Assembly (NCBI RefSeq): GCF_001553035.1
Contig: NZ_KQ959965.1
Coordinates: 1 to 64,000 of the forward strand
Source of the DNA: Gemella haemolysans
GTDB lineage: Bacteria > Bacillota > Bacilli > Staphylococcales > Gemellaceae
Length of the DNA stretch: 64,000 bases
Reading direction: 5' to 3'
Positions 25,480 through 36,015 of this stretch are shown here, in pieces. Each line of letters starts with the position of its first letter. Within the stretch, counting starts at the first letter, position 1. Below the pieces are notes generated by a model, which was given only the letters and a program-made list of their open reading frames with translations, did no database searches and was not told where the DNA came from. A program made the translations under genes and the position numbers.

Positions 25480-26628
25480 ATGAAAGTATTAATAGCAGTA
25501 AATGAGTTTAAAGGATCGTTAACATCATTGGAGATTGGAGAAATTATTTCTGATAAATTAACAAGTAATTATGATTATATCTCTTCAATTGTTCAACCAA
25601 TTGCAGACGGTGGTGATGGATTTTTATCAATTTTTCAAGGGTTTAATAAAGAAAAGTTTACAACAATTAATGCAGCCCACGAAGAATGTGATGTCAATTA
25701 TTTAATTAATTTAGAGAAAAAAGAGGCTGTAATTGAAGTTGCAGAGGTAATTGGCATTAAATATTTAACTGAAGAGCAAAAAAATCCGCATATTACGACA
25801 ACTGTTGGATTAGGAAAGTTGATTTCTTTTTTATTAGATAAGGGAATTGAACATTTTATTATTGGTCTTGGTGGCAGTGCAACTAATGATTGTGGAATTG
25901 GGATGTTAAATGAGTTAGGTATTAAATTTAGTGATGAATATGGCGCTACTTGCAAACATGGTATAAATGAGTTGAAGAAGATTTCAAATATTAATACTGA
26001 ACTCGTTAATGATAAATTAAAAAATTCTAGATTTACTATAATTAGCGATGTGAATAATCCACTTATAGGACCAAATGGTTCAACATATGTATTTTCAAAA
26101 CAAAAAGGATTAAAAGAAATAGAATTTCAAAAAGTTGATTCGTACATAGAAAGATTTGCCAATTTAGTTAATATAAAAACAAACTTGAATAATGCTTTAA
26201 AAGAAGGTAGTGGTGCTGCTGGTGGATTAGGTTTTGCATTTATGACATTTTGTAATGCTACTATTCAATCTGGTTCACAATTTATGATTAACTATTTAGG
26301 ATTAGAGGAAATTATACAAAAAATGGACATCATTGTTACTGGTGAGGGAAAATTAGATAGACAAAGTTATATGGGAAAGGCACCAATTGAGATTGCAAAA
26401 ATCGCAAAAAAATTTAATAAGAAAGTAATCTTTCTAGCGGGTAGTATTTTAGATGATGAATTGAAAGATTTATCTCCGGAGGATGAAAACTTAATTGATG
26501 CTTCATTTTCAATTCAAAGAAAATTCACTTCTTTGAATACAGCGATGAACAAAAAAGTTTCAAAAGCAAATATTGAAAATACGATTATACAGATATTTAA
26601 TTTATTGGAGTTTTATAATGAATACTAA
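25480..26628 (+). CDS. Glycerate kinase (GlxK/GarK family)
   Basis: Type I glycerate 2-kinase, phosphorylating D-glycerate toward glycolysis, 382 residues. Seen: NEFKGSLTSLEIGEII at the N-terminus, QPIADGGDGFL, GLGGSATNDCGIGML, and the VTGEGKLDRQSYMGKAP block near the C-terminus. Ribosome site TGGAG. The next gene starts inside its last 11 bases. Confidence 0.92.
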   Translation: MKVLIAVNEFKGSLTSLEIGEIISDKLTSNYDYISSIVQPIADGGDGFLSIFQGFNKEKFTTINAAHEECDVNYLINLEKKEAVIEVAEVIGIKYLTEEQKNPHITTTVGLGKLISFLLDKGIEHFIIGLGGSATNDCGIGMLNELGIKFSDEYGATCKHGINELKKISNINTELVNDKLKNSRFTIISDVNNPLIGPNGSTYVFSKQKGLKEIEFQKVDSYIERFANLVNIKTNLNNALKEGSGAAGGLGFAFMTFCNATIQSGSQFMINYLGLEEIIQKMDIIVTGEGKLDRQSYMGKAPIEIAKIAKKFNKKVIFLAGSILDDELKDLSPEDENLIDASFSIQRKFTSLNTAMNKKVSKANIENTIIQIFNLLEFYNEY

Positions 26629-27481
26629 GAATAATATATTAATGGGAATATTTTGCATAATAATGTCAGGGATAGGATTTTCGTTAATGGCTTTATTTAT
26701 TAAACTTTCTGGTGATCTTCCCTCAATGCAAAAAGGATTTTTTAGAAATATTATAGCTGTTGCAATATCGTCAATACCGTTAATTAAACATTGGAAAAAT
26801 ATTAATTTTCCTGCAAATAAGGTGTCTTGGATAGTACTATTTTCTAGAACTATTTTTGGTACAATAGGATTAGTATTTAACTTTTATGCAATTTCACATA
26901 TTACTCTTGCGGACTCAACAATCATACAAAAACTTTCGCCTTTTGTGATAATAATACTGTCTTATTTCTTTTTTAAAGAGCGTATGACAAAATTTCAGTT
27001 TGTTGCCATAGTAATTGCATTTATTGGTGTAGGATTTATTGTTAAGCCAACTGGAGCGGGTTTAATAAGTATGGGAGCTCTAGCAGCACTTTTAGGAGCA
27101 TTTTGCTCAGGAATTGCGTATACGTGTGTAAGATATCTTGGAACTCATAATGTTTCTGGAGAGTTTATTATATTCTTTTTCTCATCATTATCAACAATAT
27201 TACTCTTACCGTATCTAATTTTTGATTATAGAGTAATGACAATGTATCAACTATCGATGCTAATATTAGCCGGTGCTTCCGCGACAATTGGTCAATATGG
27301 AGTCACATTTGCGTATAAGTATGCAGCGGCAAAAAATATTTCAGTGTTTGATTATTCACAAGTATTATTTTCGGGAATCTTAGGATTTATATTTTTTAAC
27401 GAGTTACCTGACTTGCAAAGTTTAATCGGATATATTATAGTTATCTCTGTAGGAATAATTTTAGTGATAAAAAATAAATAG
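26618..27481 (+). CDS. EamA/DMT-family transporter
   Basis: About 287 residues with ten predicted membrane spans in two EamA repeats. The first repeat ends with VIAFIGVGFIVKP, the second with a matching IIVISVGIILV. Substrate is unknown; the overlap with the glycerate kinase gene hints at a related metabolite, by context only. I chose ATG 26618, which follows TTGGAGTTTTATA, over a longer in-frame start at 26573 inside the kinase gene. Confidence 0.85.
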   Translation: MNTKNNILMGIFCIIMSGIGFSLMALFIKLSGDLPSMQKGFFRNIIAVAISSIPLIKHWKNINFPANKVSWIVLFSRTIFGTIGLVFNFYAISHITLADSTIIQKLSPFVIIILSYFFFKERMTKFQFVAIVIAFIGVGFIVKPTGAGLISMGALAALLGAFCSGIAYTCVRYLGTHNVSGEFIIFFFSSLSTILLLPYLIFDYRVMTMYQLSMLILAGASATIGQYGVTFAYKYAAAKNISVFDYSQVLFSGILGFIFFNELPDLQSLIGYIIVISVGIILVIKNK

Positions 27482-27493
27482 AGAGGTGTAATT

Positions 27494-28390
27494 ATGAAAA
27501 GAAAAAGAATTGAAATAATGACAATAGTGTTTGTTGTCCTATGTACAGTTGTACTTTATGTTATTCAAAATAATAAGATTGCTTGGTTTAATAAAAATTC
27601 AAAAGATGAAAATAACAGTACTAATGTGTTAAAAACAGAAAATGTAGCTAATGCAAGAGATGGTATAAAAGGGGTAACGCAACCTTACCCGTTTATTACC
27701 AATCCAAATGGAGTAGAAAATAATTTACTTCAAAATGCTAATGGTAGTCTTATAGGGCAATTAATTTACTTACAAAGAGAGAATCTTCCAGAAGCAGAAC
27801 AAAAATTATTAGTTAATAATAAGGATGCTACTCAATATGTACTTGGTTATCTTGCTGGTCAAGAAGCAACGCCGTTTGAACAAGGAGAAACAGTTGAAAT
27901 TAACAGGAAGTTTCCTTACTATATTCAATGGGATAAACGTTGGGCTTATGATAAATTAGGTGGAACAAATGTTGCTATAGGTGGTTGTGGGCCAACTTGT
28001 GTAGCAATGGCGCTAAGTGGAATATTAGATGATAAATCAATTACTCCAAAAAATATTGCTGAAAAAGAAGATGCCAGTGGATATTTTACAGATGCAGGTA
28101 CAAAATGGAGTTTCTTCGAATATATTGCTAAAGAATATGGAGTTAAATCAACTGGTGTACCTCTTAATCAAGAGGCAATGAAATCTGTTTTAAGTAAAGG
28201 GAATCCTATTATCGCTTCTGTTCACCCAGGTAAGTTTACAACTGTTGGACATATTATTTTGATAACAGGAGTAGATGATGAAGGTAAATTTATAATTAAT
28301 GATCCAAATAGTTACACAAGAACGTTAAAAAAATGGTCTTATAACGAATTAAAAACTGAAATAGTAGCTATGTGGGAATTTTCAAAATAA
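27494..28390 (+). CDS. Secreted or membrane-anchored C39-like cysteine peptidase
   Basis: 298 residues. An N-terminal hydrophobic segment (IEIMTIVFVVLCTVVLYVI) serves as signal or anchor. The papain-fold domain (about 135-295) has the Gln of YYIQWDKRWAYDKLGG, the catalytic Cys of GGCGPTC, the His of GHIILITGV and the NDPN segment, matching the peptidase C39-like 2 family. Such proteins act outside the cell; the target is unknown. It starts 12 bases after the transporter with ribosome site AGAGGTG. Confidence 0.82.
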   Translation: MKRKRIEIMTIVFVVLCTVVLYVIQNNKIAWFNKNSKDENNSTNVLKTENVANARDGIKGVTQPYPFITNPNGVENNLLQNANGSLIGQLIYLQRENLPEAEQKLLVNNKDATQYVLGYLAGQEATPFEQGETVEINRKFPYYIQWDKRWAYDKLGGTNVAIGGCGPTCVAMALSGILDDKSITPKNIAEKEDASGYFTDAGTKWSFFEYIAKEYGVKSTGVPLNQEAMKSVLSKGNPIIASVHPGKFTTVGHIILITGVDDEGKFIINDPNSYTRTLKKWSYNELKTEIVAMWEFSK

Positions 28391-28400
28391 ATTATATAGA

Positions 28401-28444
28401 TAAATCCTCGAATTTCAAATGAAATTTGAGGATTTATTTTTTTT
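28401..28444 (+). terminator. Terminator after the peptidase gene
   Basis: 16-base stem TAAATCCTCGAATTTC / GAAATTTGAGGATTTA (one mismatch), 4-base loop, then eight T. Confidence 0.93.
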
Positions 28445-28485
28445 ATAAATAGAAGTGTTTATCTAGAGATGTTCGAACCAATAAT

Positions 28486-28514
28486 TTGATAAAACATGTG
28501 AAAACCTTTATAAT
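28486..28514 (+). promoter_or_regulatory. Promoter of suf operon
   Basis: TTGATA (28486-28491), 17-base spacer, TATAAT (28509-28514). No operator is obvious around it. Confidence 0.75.
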
Positions 28515-28590
28515 AATACTTATGTAATTTGCGATAATTAATGTTTTATATGATTTAATCGCAATAAATATAAAAGATGGAGGAAATAAA

Positions 28591-29331
28591 ATGTCAGTTC
28601 TTGATATAAAAAATTTAGAAGTATCAATTAATGAAAAACAAATATTAAAAGGACTAAATTTAGAAATTAAATCTGGTGAGATACATGCCGTAATGGGACC
28701 AAATGGTGCAGGTAAATCTACTTTAGCATCAGCAATTATGGGTCATCCAAAATATGAAGTAGATGGTGGAAGTATTTTATTAGATGGTGAAGAAGTACTA
28801 GAAATGGAAGTTGATGAAAGAGCTCGCGCTGGTCTATTCCTAGCAATGCAATATCCATCTGAAGTACCAGGAGTACCAACTTCAGAATTTATTAAATCTG
28901 CAATTAATGCACAACGTGAAGAGAATATTCCTTTAATGCAATACATTAAAAAATTAGATAAGACTATGGAATTTTTAGAAATGGATCTAAAAATGTCTCA
29001 ACGTTATGTAAATGATGGTTTCTCTGGAGGAGAAAAAAAACGTAATGAAATATTACAAATGATGATGTTAGAACCAAAATTTGCTATTCTAGATGAAATC
29101 GACTCTGGATTAGATATTGATGCACTAAAAATTGTATCAAAAGGTGTTAATAAAATGCGTGGAGAAAACTTCGGTTGCTTAATCATCACTCACTACCAAA
29201 GATTATTAGATTATATTGAGCCGGATTTTGTACACGTACTTATGGATGGAAAAATCGTAAAATCAGGTGGACCTGAGCTAGCACTTCGTTTAGAAAAAGA
29301 AGGTTATGACTGGTTAAAAGAAGAGGTTTAA
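28591..29331 (+). CDS. sufC: Fe-S cluster assembly ATPase SufC
   Basis: ABC-type ATPase of the SufBCD scaffold, 246 residues, cytoplasmic. Seen: Walker [10 protein letters not shown] (about 38-46), the signature [14 protein letters not shown], and [14 protein letters not shown] for Walker B and D-loop. First gene of sufCDSUB, ribosome site TGGAGG; sufD starts 1 base after its stop. Confidence 0.97.
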   Translation: MSVLDIKNLEVSINEKQILKGLNLEIKSGEIHAVMGPNGAGKSTLASAIMGHPKYEVDGGSILLDGEEVLEMEVDERARAGLFLAMQYPSEVPGVPTSEFIKSAINAQREENIPLMQYIKKLDKTMEFLEMDLKMSQRYVNDGFSGGEKKRNEILQMMMLEPKFAILDEIDSGLDIDALKIVSKGVNKMRGENFGCLIITHYQRLLDYIEPDFVHVLMDGKIVKSGGPELALRLEKEGYDWLKEEV

Positions 29332-29332
29332 T

Positions 29333-30619
29333 ATGGAGAATAATAAATTAAAACTAAGTATTAAAACTTTACAAAGCATATTTTCTAATACTAATGAGCC
29401 TACTTGGTTTTTAAATACTAGAAAATTAGCTTTGTATAAGAGTTATACGTTACCTTTTCCAAAATTAGAGTCGATGGAGTTAGAAAGATGGAACTTATTT
29501 AATGTTGATTTTTCAACTCTAAGATTAGAAAATGAAGGAAATGTAAATATAGCTGAATATGGTATTAATAGCGATGATTTTGCTGTAGTTCAAAAGAACA
29601 ATACTATTGTACATGTTAATATTCCAGAAAAATATGCTGATAAAGTTGTCATTAAAGATATTTTCACTGCAATGAATGATGATCATGTTAAAGATAGTTT
29701 TATGAGTGTAGTTGACTATGCAGAAAGCAAAGTAACAGCTGTTCACTATACACTATTAAATGCTGGATTATTTATCGATGTTAAAGATAATGCTGTAATT
29801 GAAAAACCGCTTCAATATATCGTAATTTCTGATAAAGAACAAAGTTTATTCAACCATGTAACTATTCAGGTTGGAAATAACGCTAAGTTTAACTTTATTG
29901 AAAACTACGTAAATAATCAAAAAGAGGATGAGGCTCCATTTAGTTTAGTTTCTGAAGTAGTTGCACATGAAGGAGCTCAAATTAACTATAGTTCAATTAC
30001 GAACCAACCAGGTGAAAAACGTGGAACTATTTTACGTCGTGGTTTAACTTATAGAGATTCATTAATTAACTGGAATGTTGCTGCAATGGATGAGGCAGAC
30101 GTATATCACGATAATACAACGAACATTCTAGGAGATGGTTCTGAAGCAAATCTTAAGATTGTTACTTTAGGGGTTAAAGAACAAAAAACTTACTTCAATA
30201 GTGAAGTAGTTAACCAAGGCTTAAGTAGTAAAGGTGATATTTTACAACACGGTGTACTATTAGATAGATCACATATCGTATTTAACGGTGTAGGATTTAT
30301 CGTAAAAGGTGCGACAGGTTCTAACGCTTACCAAAGTTCAAGAATGTTGACACTTTCTTCAGAAGCAAAAGCAGATGCAAACCCAATGCTATTAATCGAT
30401 GAAAATGATGTTATGGCTGGTCACGGAGCATCGCTAGGGCGTATTGATGAAGAGCAACTATACTACTTACAAAGTAGAGGATTAACTAGAAAAGAATCTA
30501 GTAGATTATTAGTTCATGGATTCCTATCTCCAGTAATCTCAGAGTTAACAGTAGATAAAATTAAAGAACTTGTAACAGTGCTTATTGATGAAAAAATTAA
30601 CAATAATGAGAGTGAGTAA
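29333..30619 (+). CDS. sufD: Fe-S cluster assembly protein SufD
   Basis: Beta-helix scaffold subunit, 428 residues. The C-terminal core has GATGSNAYQSSRMLTLSSEA, NPMLLIDENDVMAGHGASLG and LYYLQSRGLTRKES, the block shared by SufB and SufD. The conserved His of AGHGAS is present. It partners SufB and SufC. Confidence 0.95.
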   Translation: MENNKLKLSIKTLQSIFSNTNEPTWFLNTRKLALYKSYTLPFPKLESMELERWNLFNVDFSTLRLENEGNVNIAEYGINSDDFAVVQKNNTIVHVNIPEKYADKVVIKDIFTAMNDDHVKDSFMSVVDYAESKVTAVHYTLLNAGLFIDVKDNAVIEKPLQYIVISDKEQSLFNHVTIQVGNNAKFNFIENYVNNQKEDEAPFSLVSEVVAHEGAQINYSSITNQPGEKRGTILRRGLTYRDSLINWNVAAMDEADVYHDNTTNILGDGSEANLKIVTLGVKEQKTYFNSEVVNQGLSSKGDILQHGVLLDRSHIVFNGVGFIVKGATGSNAYQSSRMLTLSSEAKADANPMLLIDENDVMAGHGASLGRIDEEQLYYLQSRGLTRKESSRLLVHGFLSPVISELTVDKIKELVTVLIDEKINNNESE

Positions 30620-30621
30620 CA

Positions 30622-31851
30622 ATGATAGATTTTAGTAAATATAGAGAAGACTTTCCTATATTAAAAAGAAAAATATCAGGAAATGATTTGATATTTTTTG
30701 ATAATGGAGCTACTACTCAAAAACCTAATCAAGTGATCGATGCAATTACAGATTACTATAAAAATTATAATTCAAATATTCATAGATCTGTTTATACCTT
30801 AGGTAATGAATCAGAGAAAATATACGAAGCATCTAAAGAGTTAGTTAGAGAATTTATAAATGCAAGTAGTTACGAAGAAGTTATCTATACTAGTGGAACT
30901 ACGGAAAGTTTAAATTTCGCAGCAAGAATTTTAGAACAAGATGTAACTGAAGGTGATGAAATTATCCTTACCTACATGGAACATCATGCTAATATTATTC
31001 CTTGGCAGCAACTGGCTAAACGAAAAAATCTTGTTCTTAAATATTTAGAATTAGATGAAGAAGGAAGAATTAGTATTGAACAATTAAAAGAATTTATTAC
31101 AGATAAAACTAAAATTGTATCAATGTGTCATGCTTCTAATGTACTAGGTAATATAAACCCTGTTTATGAAATTGGAGAATTATTAAAAGATAAGGATATT
31201 TATTTTGTAGTAGATGCAGCGCAATCCGTTCCTCATTTAAAGATTGATGTTCAAAAAATGAACTGTGACTTTTTGGCCTTTAGTGCGCATAAAATGTGTG
31301 GACCAACTGGTATTGGAGTGCTATATGGTAAAAAACAGCTACTAGAAAAATTTGATCCAGTTGAATTCGGTGGCGGAATGATTGGTATCGTTGAAGATAA
31401 TTCAGCAACATGGGCAATTCTTCCTGATAAATTTGAAGCCGGAACACCACTGCTTGCTCAAGCTGCAGGGTTAGGAGCGACTATTAAGTATTTAAACAGT
31501 ATTGGATTAGAAAATATTGAAAAGTACACTAAAGAACTCACTGAATATATGTATTCTGAACTTTCTAAAATAGATAATATAGAGATTTATGGAACAAAGA
31601 ATATTGAGGAGAGAGTTTCACTAATTACTTTTAACTTGGTAGGAGTACATCCTCATGATTTAACGAGTTTCTTAGATGAAAAAGGTATTTGCATAAGAGC
31701 AGGGCATCAATGTACTCAACCATTATTAGGAAAGCTAGGAACATACTCAGTAGCTAGAGCGAGTCTATATTTATATAATACAAAAGAAGAAATAGATTTC
31801 TTTATTCAAACATTAAAAGAAACGAAGGAGTTTTTTGAAAATGAGTTTTAG
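30622..31851 (+). CDS. sufS: Cysteine desulfurase SufS
   Basis: PLP enzyme that takes sulfur from cysteine, 409 residues. Seen: FFDNGATTQKPNQVIDAI, the PLP Lys in FSAHKMCGPTGIGVLYG, and the catalytic Cys in RAGHQCTQPLL. Hands sulfur to SufU, encoded next, which overlaps it by 11 bases. Confidence 0.97.
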   Translation: MIDFSKYREDFPILKRKISGNDLIFFDNGATTQKPNQVIDAITDYYKNYNSNIHRSVYTLGNESEKIYEASKELVREFINASSYEEVIYTSGTTESLNFAARILEQDVTEGDEIILTYMEHHANIIPWQQLAKRKNLVLKYLELDEEGRISIEQLKEFITDKTKIVSMCHASNVLGNINPVYEIGELLKDKDIYFVVDAAQSVPHLKIDVQKMNCDFLAFSAHKMCGPTGIGVLYGKKQLLEKFDPVEFGGGMIGIVEDNSATWAILPDKFEAGTPLLAQAAGLGATIKYLNSIGLENIEKYTKELTEYMYSELSKIDNIEIYGTKNIEERVSLITFNLVGVHPHDLTSFLDEKGICIRAGHQCTQPLLGKLGTYSVARASLYLYNTKEEIDFFIQTLKETKEFFENEF

Positions 31852-32269
31852 TGATTTAAAAAGTTTATATAAACAAGTAATCTTAGATCATAGTAAGCAT
31901 CCTAGAAATAATGGGGAAATAGAAAGCGATTATAAGTTGGAGATGTTGAACCCATCTTGTGGGGATAAAATAACAGTTAGTATAAATTTAGTAGATGATA
32001 TTATCGAAGATATAAAATTCGTAGGAACAGGTTGTTCAATTTCACTAGCTTCAGCTTCTATGTTAACTGAGGAATTAAAAGGTTTATCAGTAGAAAAAGC
32101 TAATGCCAAGATTAAAGACTTTTTAAATATGATTATGGGAAATGAATTTAATGAAGAAAACTTAGAAGATAGTATTTCATTACAAAATATTTCTCAACTT
32201 CCAGCTAGGGTTAAATGCGCTACGTTAGCATGGAAAATTACAGAAAAAATTTTAGAAGAAAATAAATAG
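31841..32269 (+). CDS. sufU: Sulfur-transfer protein SufU
   Basis: Zinc-dependent acceptor of sulfur from SufS, about 142 residues. Three conserved cysteines are seen: [19 protein letters not shown] and VKCATLAWK, with the Asp of PSCGD. Presence of SufU rather than SufE is typical of Firmicutes. Start ATG 31841 follows AAGGAG at 10 bases; an in-frame TTG at 31835 is less likely. Confidence 0.95.
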   Translation: MSFSDLKSLYKQVILDHSKHPRNNGEIESDYKLEMLNPSCGDKITVSINLVDDIIEDIKFVGTGCSISLASASMLTEELKGLSVEKANAKIKDFLNMIMGNEFNEENLEDSISLQNISQLPARVKCATLAWKITEKILEENK

Positions 32270-32286
32270 AAGAAGGAGTGATTGCA

Positions 32287-33684
32287 TTGAATAAAAATGA
32301 AGAAATGTTTACCGATTATCAGTATGGATTTTCAGATAAAGATGTATCTATATTCAAGACTGATAAAGGATTAACAAAAGAAATCGTTAAAACAATTTCT
32401 GAAAGAAAAGAAGAACCAAAATGGATGTTAGAATACCGTCTAAATGCATTAAAAGAGTTCTACAGAATGCCAATGCCTACATGGGGTGGAGACTTATCTG
32501 AAATAGATTTTGAGGACTTAACATACTATGTAAAACCATCAGAAAAAACAGAACGTTCATGGGACGAAGTACCACAAGAAATTAAAAATACTTTTGAAAA
32601 ACTTGGTATTCCAGAAGCTGAACAAAAATACCTTGCAGGTGTATCTGCACAATATGAATCAGAAGTAGTTTATCACAATATGCATAAACAATTCGAAGAA
32701 AAAGGAATTATCTTCGAAGACACTGATACAGCATTAAAAAATCATGAAGAAATCTTCAAAGAATATTTTTCAAAAGCTGTTGATTTTAACGACAATAAAT
32801 TTGCAGCCTTAAACTCTGCAGTATGGTCAGGTGGATCTTTTATCTACTGTCCAGAGAATGTATCAGTAGAAGCACCGCTTCAAGCATATTTCAGAATTAA
32901 CAGTGAAAAAATGGGGCAGTTTGAGCGTACATTAATTATTATTGAGAAAAACTCTTCTCTACACTATGTAGAAGGATGTACAGCTCCGACTTATTCAGCA
33001 AGTTCATTACACGCTGCTGTTGTAGAAATATTTATCAAAGAAAATGCTCGTTTCAGATATACGACTATTCAAAACTGGTCAACAAACGTTTATAACCTAG
33101 TTACAAAACGTGCAATTGTAGAGAAAAACGGTACTATGGAATGGGTAGATGGAAACTTAGGTTCAAAATTAACTATGAAATACCCAGCATGTATTTTAGT
33201 TGGTGAAGGAGCAAGTGGAAGTACATTATCTATCGCTATGGCTAGTGAAGGACAAGTGCTTGATGCAGGTTCTAAGATGATTCACTTAGCACCTAGAACA
33301 TCGTCTACTGTTGTTTCTAAATCAATGTCTCGTCGTGGTGGTAAAGTTAATTACCGTGGATGGATTCACTTTGGTAAAAACTCTGAAGGTTCTCGTTCGA
33401 ATATTGAATGTGATACATTAATCTTAGATGAATACTCAACTTCAGATACTATTCCTTATAATATCGTTAAAAATTCTAACGTATCATTAGAGCACGAAGC
33501 AAAAGTATCTAAAGTATCAGAAGAGCAACTATTCTACTTAATGAGTAGAGGTCTTGATGAAGGCCAAGCTACAGAAATGATAGTTATGGGATTCATCGAA
33601 CCATTTACAAAAGAACTTCCTATGGAATACGCTGTTGAATTAAACAGATTAATTTCATTTGAAATGGAAGGATCAATAGGATAA
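32287..33684 (+). CDS. sufB: Fe-S cluster assembly protein SufB
   Basis: Main scaffold subunit where clusters are built, about 465 residues. Seen: [38 protein letters not shown] with the Cys often seen in SufB, and [20 protein letters not shown] and [20 protein letters not shown]. The start is probably TTG 32287, 8 bases after AAGGAG; GTG 32278 touches the ribosome site. Last gene of the operon; a terminator follows. Confidence 0.95.
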   Translation: MNKNEEMFTDYQYGFSDKDVSIFKTDKGLTKEIVKTISERKEEPKWMLEYRLNALKEFYRMPMPTWGGDLSEIDFEDLTYYVKPSEKTERSWDEVPQEIKNTFEKLGIPEAEQKYLAGVSAQYESEVVYHNMHKQFEEKGIIFEDTDTALKNHEEIFKEYFSKAVDFNDNKFAALNSAVWSGGSFIYCPENVSVEAPLQAYFRINSEKMGQFERTLIIIEKNSSLHYVEGCTAPTYSASSLHAAVVEIFIKENARFRYTTIQNWSTNVYNLVTKRAIVEKNGTMEWVDGNLGSKLTMKYPACILVGEGASGSTLSIAMASEGQVLDAGSKMIHLAPRTSSTVVSKSMSRRGGKVNYRGWIHFGKNSEGSRSNIECDTLILDEYSTSDTIPYNIVKNSNVSLEHEAKVSKVSEEQLFYLMSRGLDEGQATEMIVMGFIEPFTKELPMEYAVELNRLISFEMEGSIG

Positions 33685-33704
33685 TTTAATAGGCCATATA
33701 TTCT

Positions 33705-33741
33705 GCCCTCAAAGTTCTAATATTGATTTTGAGGGCTTTTT
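33705..33741 (+). terminator. Terminator of suf operon
   Basis: Stem GCCCTCAAA / TTTGAGGGC with a 14-base loop, followed by TTTTT. Confidence 0.93.
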
Positions 33742-34488
33742 GGTATGAATAAAGGTTCTAGGGATAATTCGAAAGATATATGTCTAGAGTTTGCTGAAAG
33801 GGATACTAGGTTTAAGTATATTAAGCAAGAGAATGGAGGACTTTGAGCAGCTAGAAATGCGTGCAAAGGGAGAGTTTATTATTTTCATAGATGGAGATGA
33901 TTTTATTAAACCTAATTATTTGGAAGAATTATATCACGTTTCATTAAAAAATAATTCTGAAGTTGTTATAGGAAGTTATAAACAATTTAATGAAGAAGAT
34001 ACTAAATATTATATTCATATATTTGATTATAGAGAAGAAAATTATATAAATAAAGAATTAATTGAAAAAATATCTTTATTAGAGAGAAAAGGTTTGGAAT
34101 TTCAGCCAACTTGGGAAGTTTATTCCATAGAAGGTTATTTGAAAATGTAATGTTTCCTGTTGGTAAAAATATAGAAGATACTCGAACTAATTATAAATTA
34201 TATCTGGAATCTTATAACTCAACTTATATTCATAAAGATTTTTATGTTTACAGAATAAGAAAAGGTAGCTTGAACGATGAAATGAATGAGAAATTATTAG
34301 TCGACATATTAGAAGCCTTATTGGAGAGAATAGCTGTTTTGAGTTTAATTGGAATAGATATTTCTGAAGAAAAAGTGAACTTAATAGATAGGCTACAAAT
34401 CCGCTGTTTACAGGCTAAGGAAGCAGGTTTAGAAGATACTGAAATTTATCGAAGATGTACAGAGATTCTTTATTTAATTGCAAGATAA
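33742..34488 (+). pseudogene. Decayed family 2 glycosyltransferase
   Basis: Remnant of a GT2 enzyme in at least three pieces. Frame 1 from 33745 reads GSRDNSKDICLEF...IKQENGG, then hits TGA where relatives have Ser (GGLSAARNA). After a frameshift near 33856 it continues as RAKGEFIIFIDGDDFIKPNYLEE..., which has the DxD metal site. A second frameshift near 34112 leads to GSLFHRRLFENVMFPVG...YVYRIRKGSL to 34488. The N-terminal 30 or so residues (the VIIPVYN part) are missing, cut at the suf terminator. Clearly inactive. Confidence 0.85.
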
Positions 34489-34616
34489 TATTATAGAAAC
34501 CTTGTGAGCTTCTAGATTATTTATAGAGTTTATTATATTATATCTATGAATATAGAGTAAGTAAAATTATTTAACTGAAATATTTTTATATTAGCTGAAA
34601 AATAATTTAAACATAC

Positions 34617-34667
34617 AAAACTGATAACTAAAATATAGATAACGTATTCTAGTTATTAGTTTTTTTG
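34617..34667 (+). terminator. Terminator after the glycosyltransferase remnant
   Basis: 14-base stem AAAACTGATAACTA / TAGTTATTAGTTTT with one wobble pair, followed by T's. It probably once closed the transcript of the decayed gene. Confidence 0.82.
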
Positions 34668-34734
34668 TAAATTTATTTATAAAAAATTTTAAATACCTCT
34701 TGTAATTAATTATATTTAATGAGATAATAGTATA

Positions 34735-34740
34735 TATAAT
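34735..34740 (+). promoter_or_regulatory. Probable -10 of ackA
   Basis: TATAAT 30 bases before the ackA ATG. No -35 at good spacing, so strength is uncertain. Confidence 0.45.
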
Positions 34741-34769
34741 GCAAATAGATTAAGAGGAGATTTATACTT

Positions 34770-35954
34770 ATGACAAAGATTTTAGCTATTAACTCAGGAA
34801 GTTCATCTTTAAAATTTCAATTATTTGAAATGCCTGAAGAAAAAGTTATTACAAAAGGACTAGTTGAAAGAATCGGAATTGAAAACAGTGTATTCACAAT
34901 CGAATTCAACGGTGAAAAAAATAAAGAAACATTAGATATTCCTAACCATGACGTGGCTATTGAAATGCTACTTGAAAAATTAACAAAATTAGGTATTGTC
35001 CAAGACGTTAAAGAAATCGAAGGAGTTGGTCACCGTGTTGTTCATGGTGGAGAATTCTATGATTCTTCAGTTTTAGTAACAGATGAAGAATTAGCTAAAG
35101 TTGATTCAATCGAAGATTTAGCACCTTTACACAACCCAGCGAATATTAAAGGTGTTCGTTCATTCCAAAAAGAATTACCAGGAGTTCCAAACGTATTAAC
35201 ATTTGATACAGCATTCCACCAAAGTATGCCTAAATCTACATATATGTATGCAGTACCAAGAGAATTCTATGAAAAATATGGAGTTCGTAAATACGGTGCA
35301 CACGGAACAAGTCACAGATACATTGGAGAAAAAGTTGCTGAAATTTTAGGAAAAGACCCTAAAGAACTAAAAACAATTTCTTGTCACATTGGTAACGGTG
35401 CTTCAATTTGTGCTATTAAAAATGGTAAATCATTCGATACTTCTATGGGATTCACACCGTTATCAGGTTTAGTGATGGGTACAAGAACTGGGGACATTGA
35501 TCCAGCTACTATCCCTTACATCGCACAAAAAACTGGATTATCTCTTGAAGAAATCGTGCGTATTTTCAACTTCGAATCAGGATTAAAAGGTGTATCAGCA
35601 TTATCTTCAGATTTACGTGATATTGAAGATGTTAGGGATACTAATTCACACGCAGCAGAAGCAGTTGAAGTATACATCAACAGAATTAAAGAGTATGTTG
35701 GAGCTTATGCAGCAGCTATGAATGGAGTAGATGCAATTGTCTTCACTGCAGGTGTTGGTGAGAATGCTACTTGGGTTCGTGAAGAAGTATTAGAAGGATT
35801 AACTTTCCTAGGTGTACAAATCGATAAAGAGAAAAACAATGTACGTGGAAAAGTTGCAGAAATCTCAACAGCAGATTCTAAAGTTAAAGCTTTCGTAATT
35901 CCTACAGATGAAGAAGTTATGATTGCTAGAGATACTTATAACTTATCTAAATAA
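34770..35954 (+). CDS. ackA: Acetate kinase
   Basis: Interconverts acetyl phosphate plus ADP with acetate plus ATP, the last step of overflow fermentation; 394 residues. Seen: [59 protein letters not shown] and the [13 protein letters not shown] block. Ribosome site AGAGGAG. Monocistronic, with its own terminator. Codon use is that of a highly expressed gene. Confidence 0.98.
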   Translation: MTKILAINSGSSSLKFQLFEMPEEKVITKGLVERIGIENSVFTIEFNGEKNKETLDIPNHDVAIEMLLEKLTKLGIVQDVKEIEGVGHRVVHGGEFYDSSVLVTDEELAKVDSIEDLAPLHNPANIKGVRSFQKELPGVPNVLTFDTAFHQSMPKSTYMYAVPREFYEKYGVRKYGAHGTSHRYIGEKVAEILGKDPKELKTISCHIGNGASICAIKNGKSFDTSMGFTPLSGLVMGTRTGDIDPATIPYIAQKTGLSLEEIVRIFNFESGLKGVSALSSDLRDIEDVRDTNSHAAEAVEVYINRIKEYVGAYAAAMNGVDAIVFTAGVGENATWVREEVLEGLTFLGVQIDKEKNNVRGKVAEISTADSKVKAFVIPTDEEVMIARDTYNLSK

Positions 35955-35967
35955 TAAATAAGATTAC

Positions 35968-35997
35968 AAGGGCTGGGGGTTTCTCTCCAGTCCTTTA
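35968..35997 (+). terminator. Weak terminator after ackA
   Basis: Stem AAGGGCTGG / CCAGTCCTT with a GGGTTTCTCT loop and a short T tract. Confidence 0.65.
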
Positions 35998-36015
35998 ATA
36001 ATTTGAAAGGACACT

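Noticed and set aside
33791-34150. Open frame of 119 codons as a real gene.
   Set aside because: It is only the middle part of the decayed glycosyltransferase, with the conserved parts on both sides in other frames.
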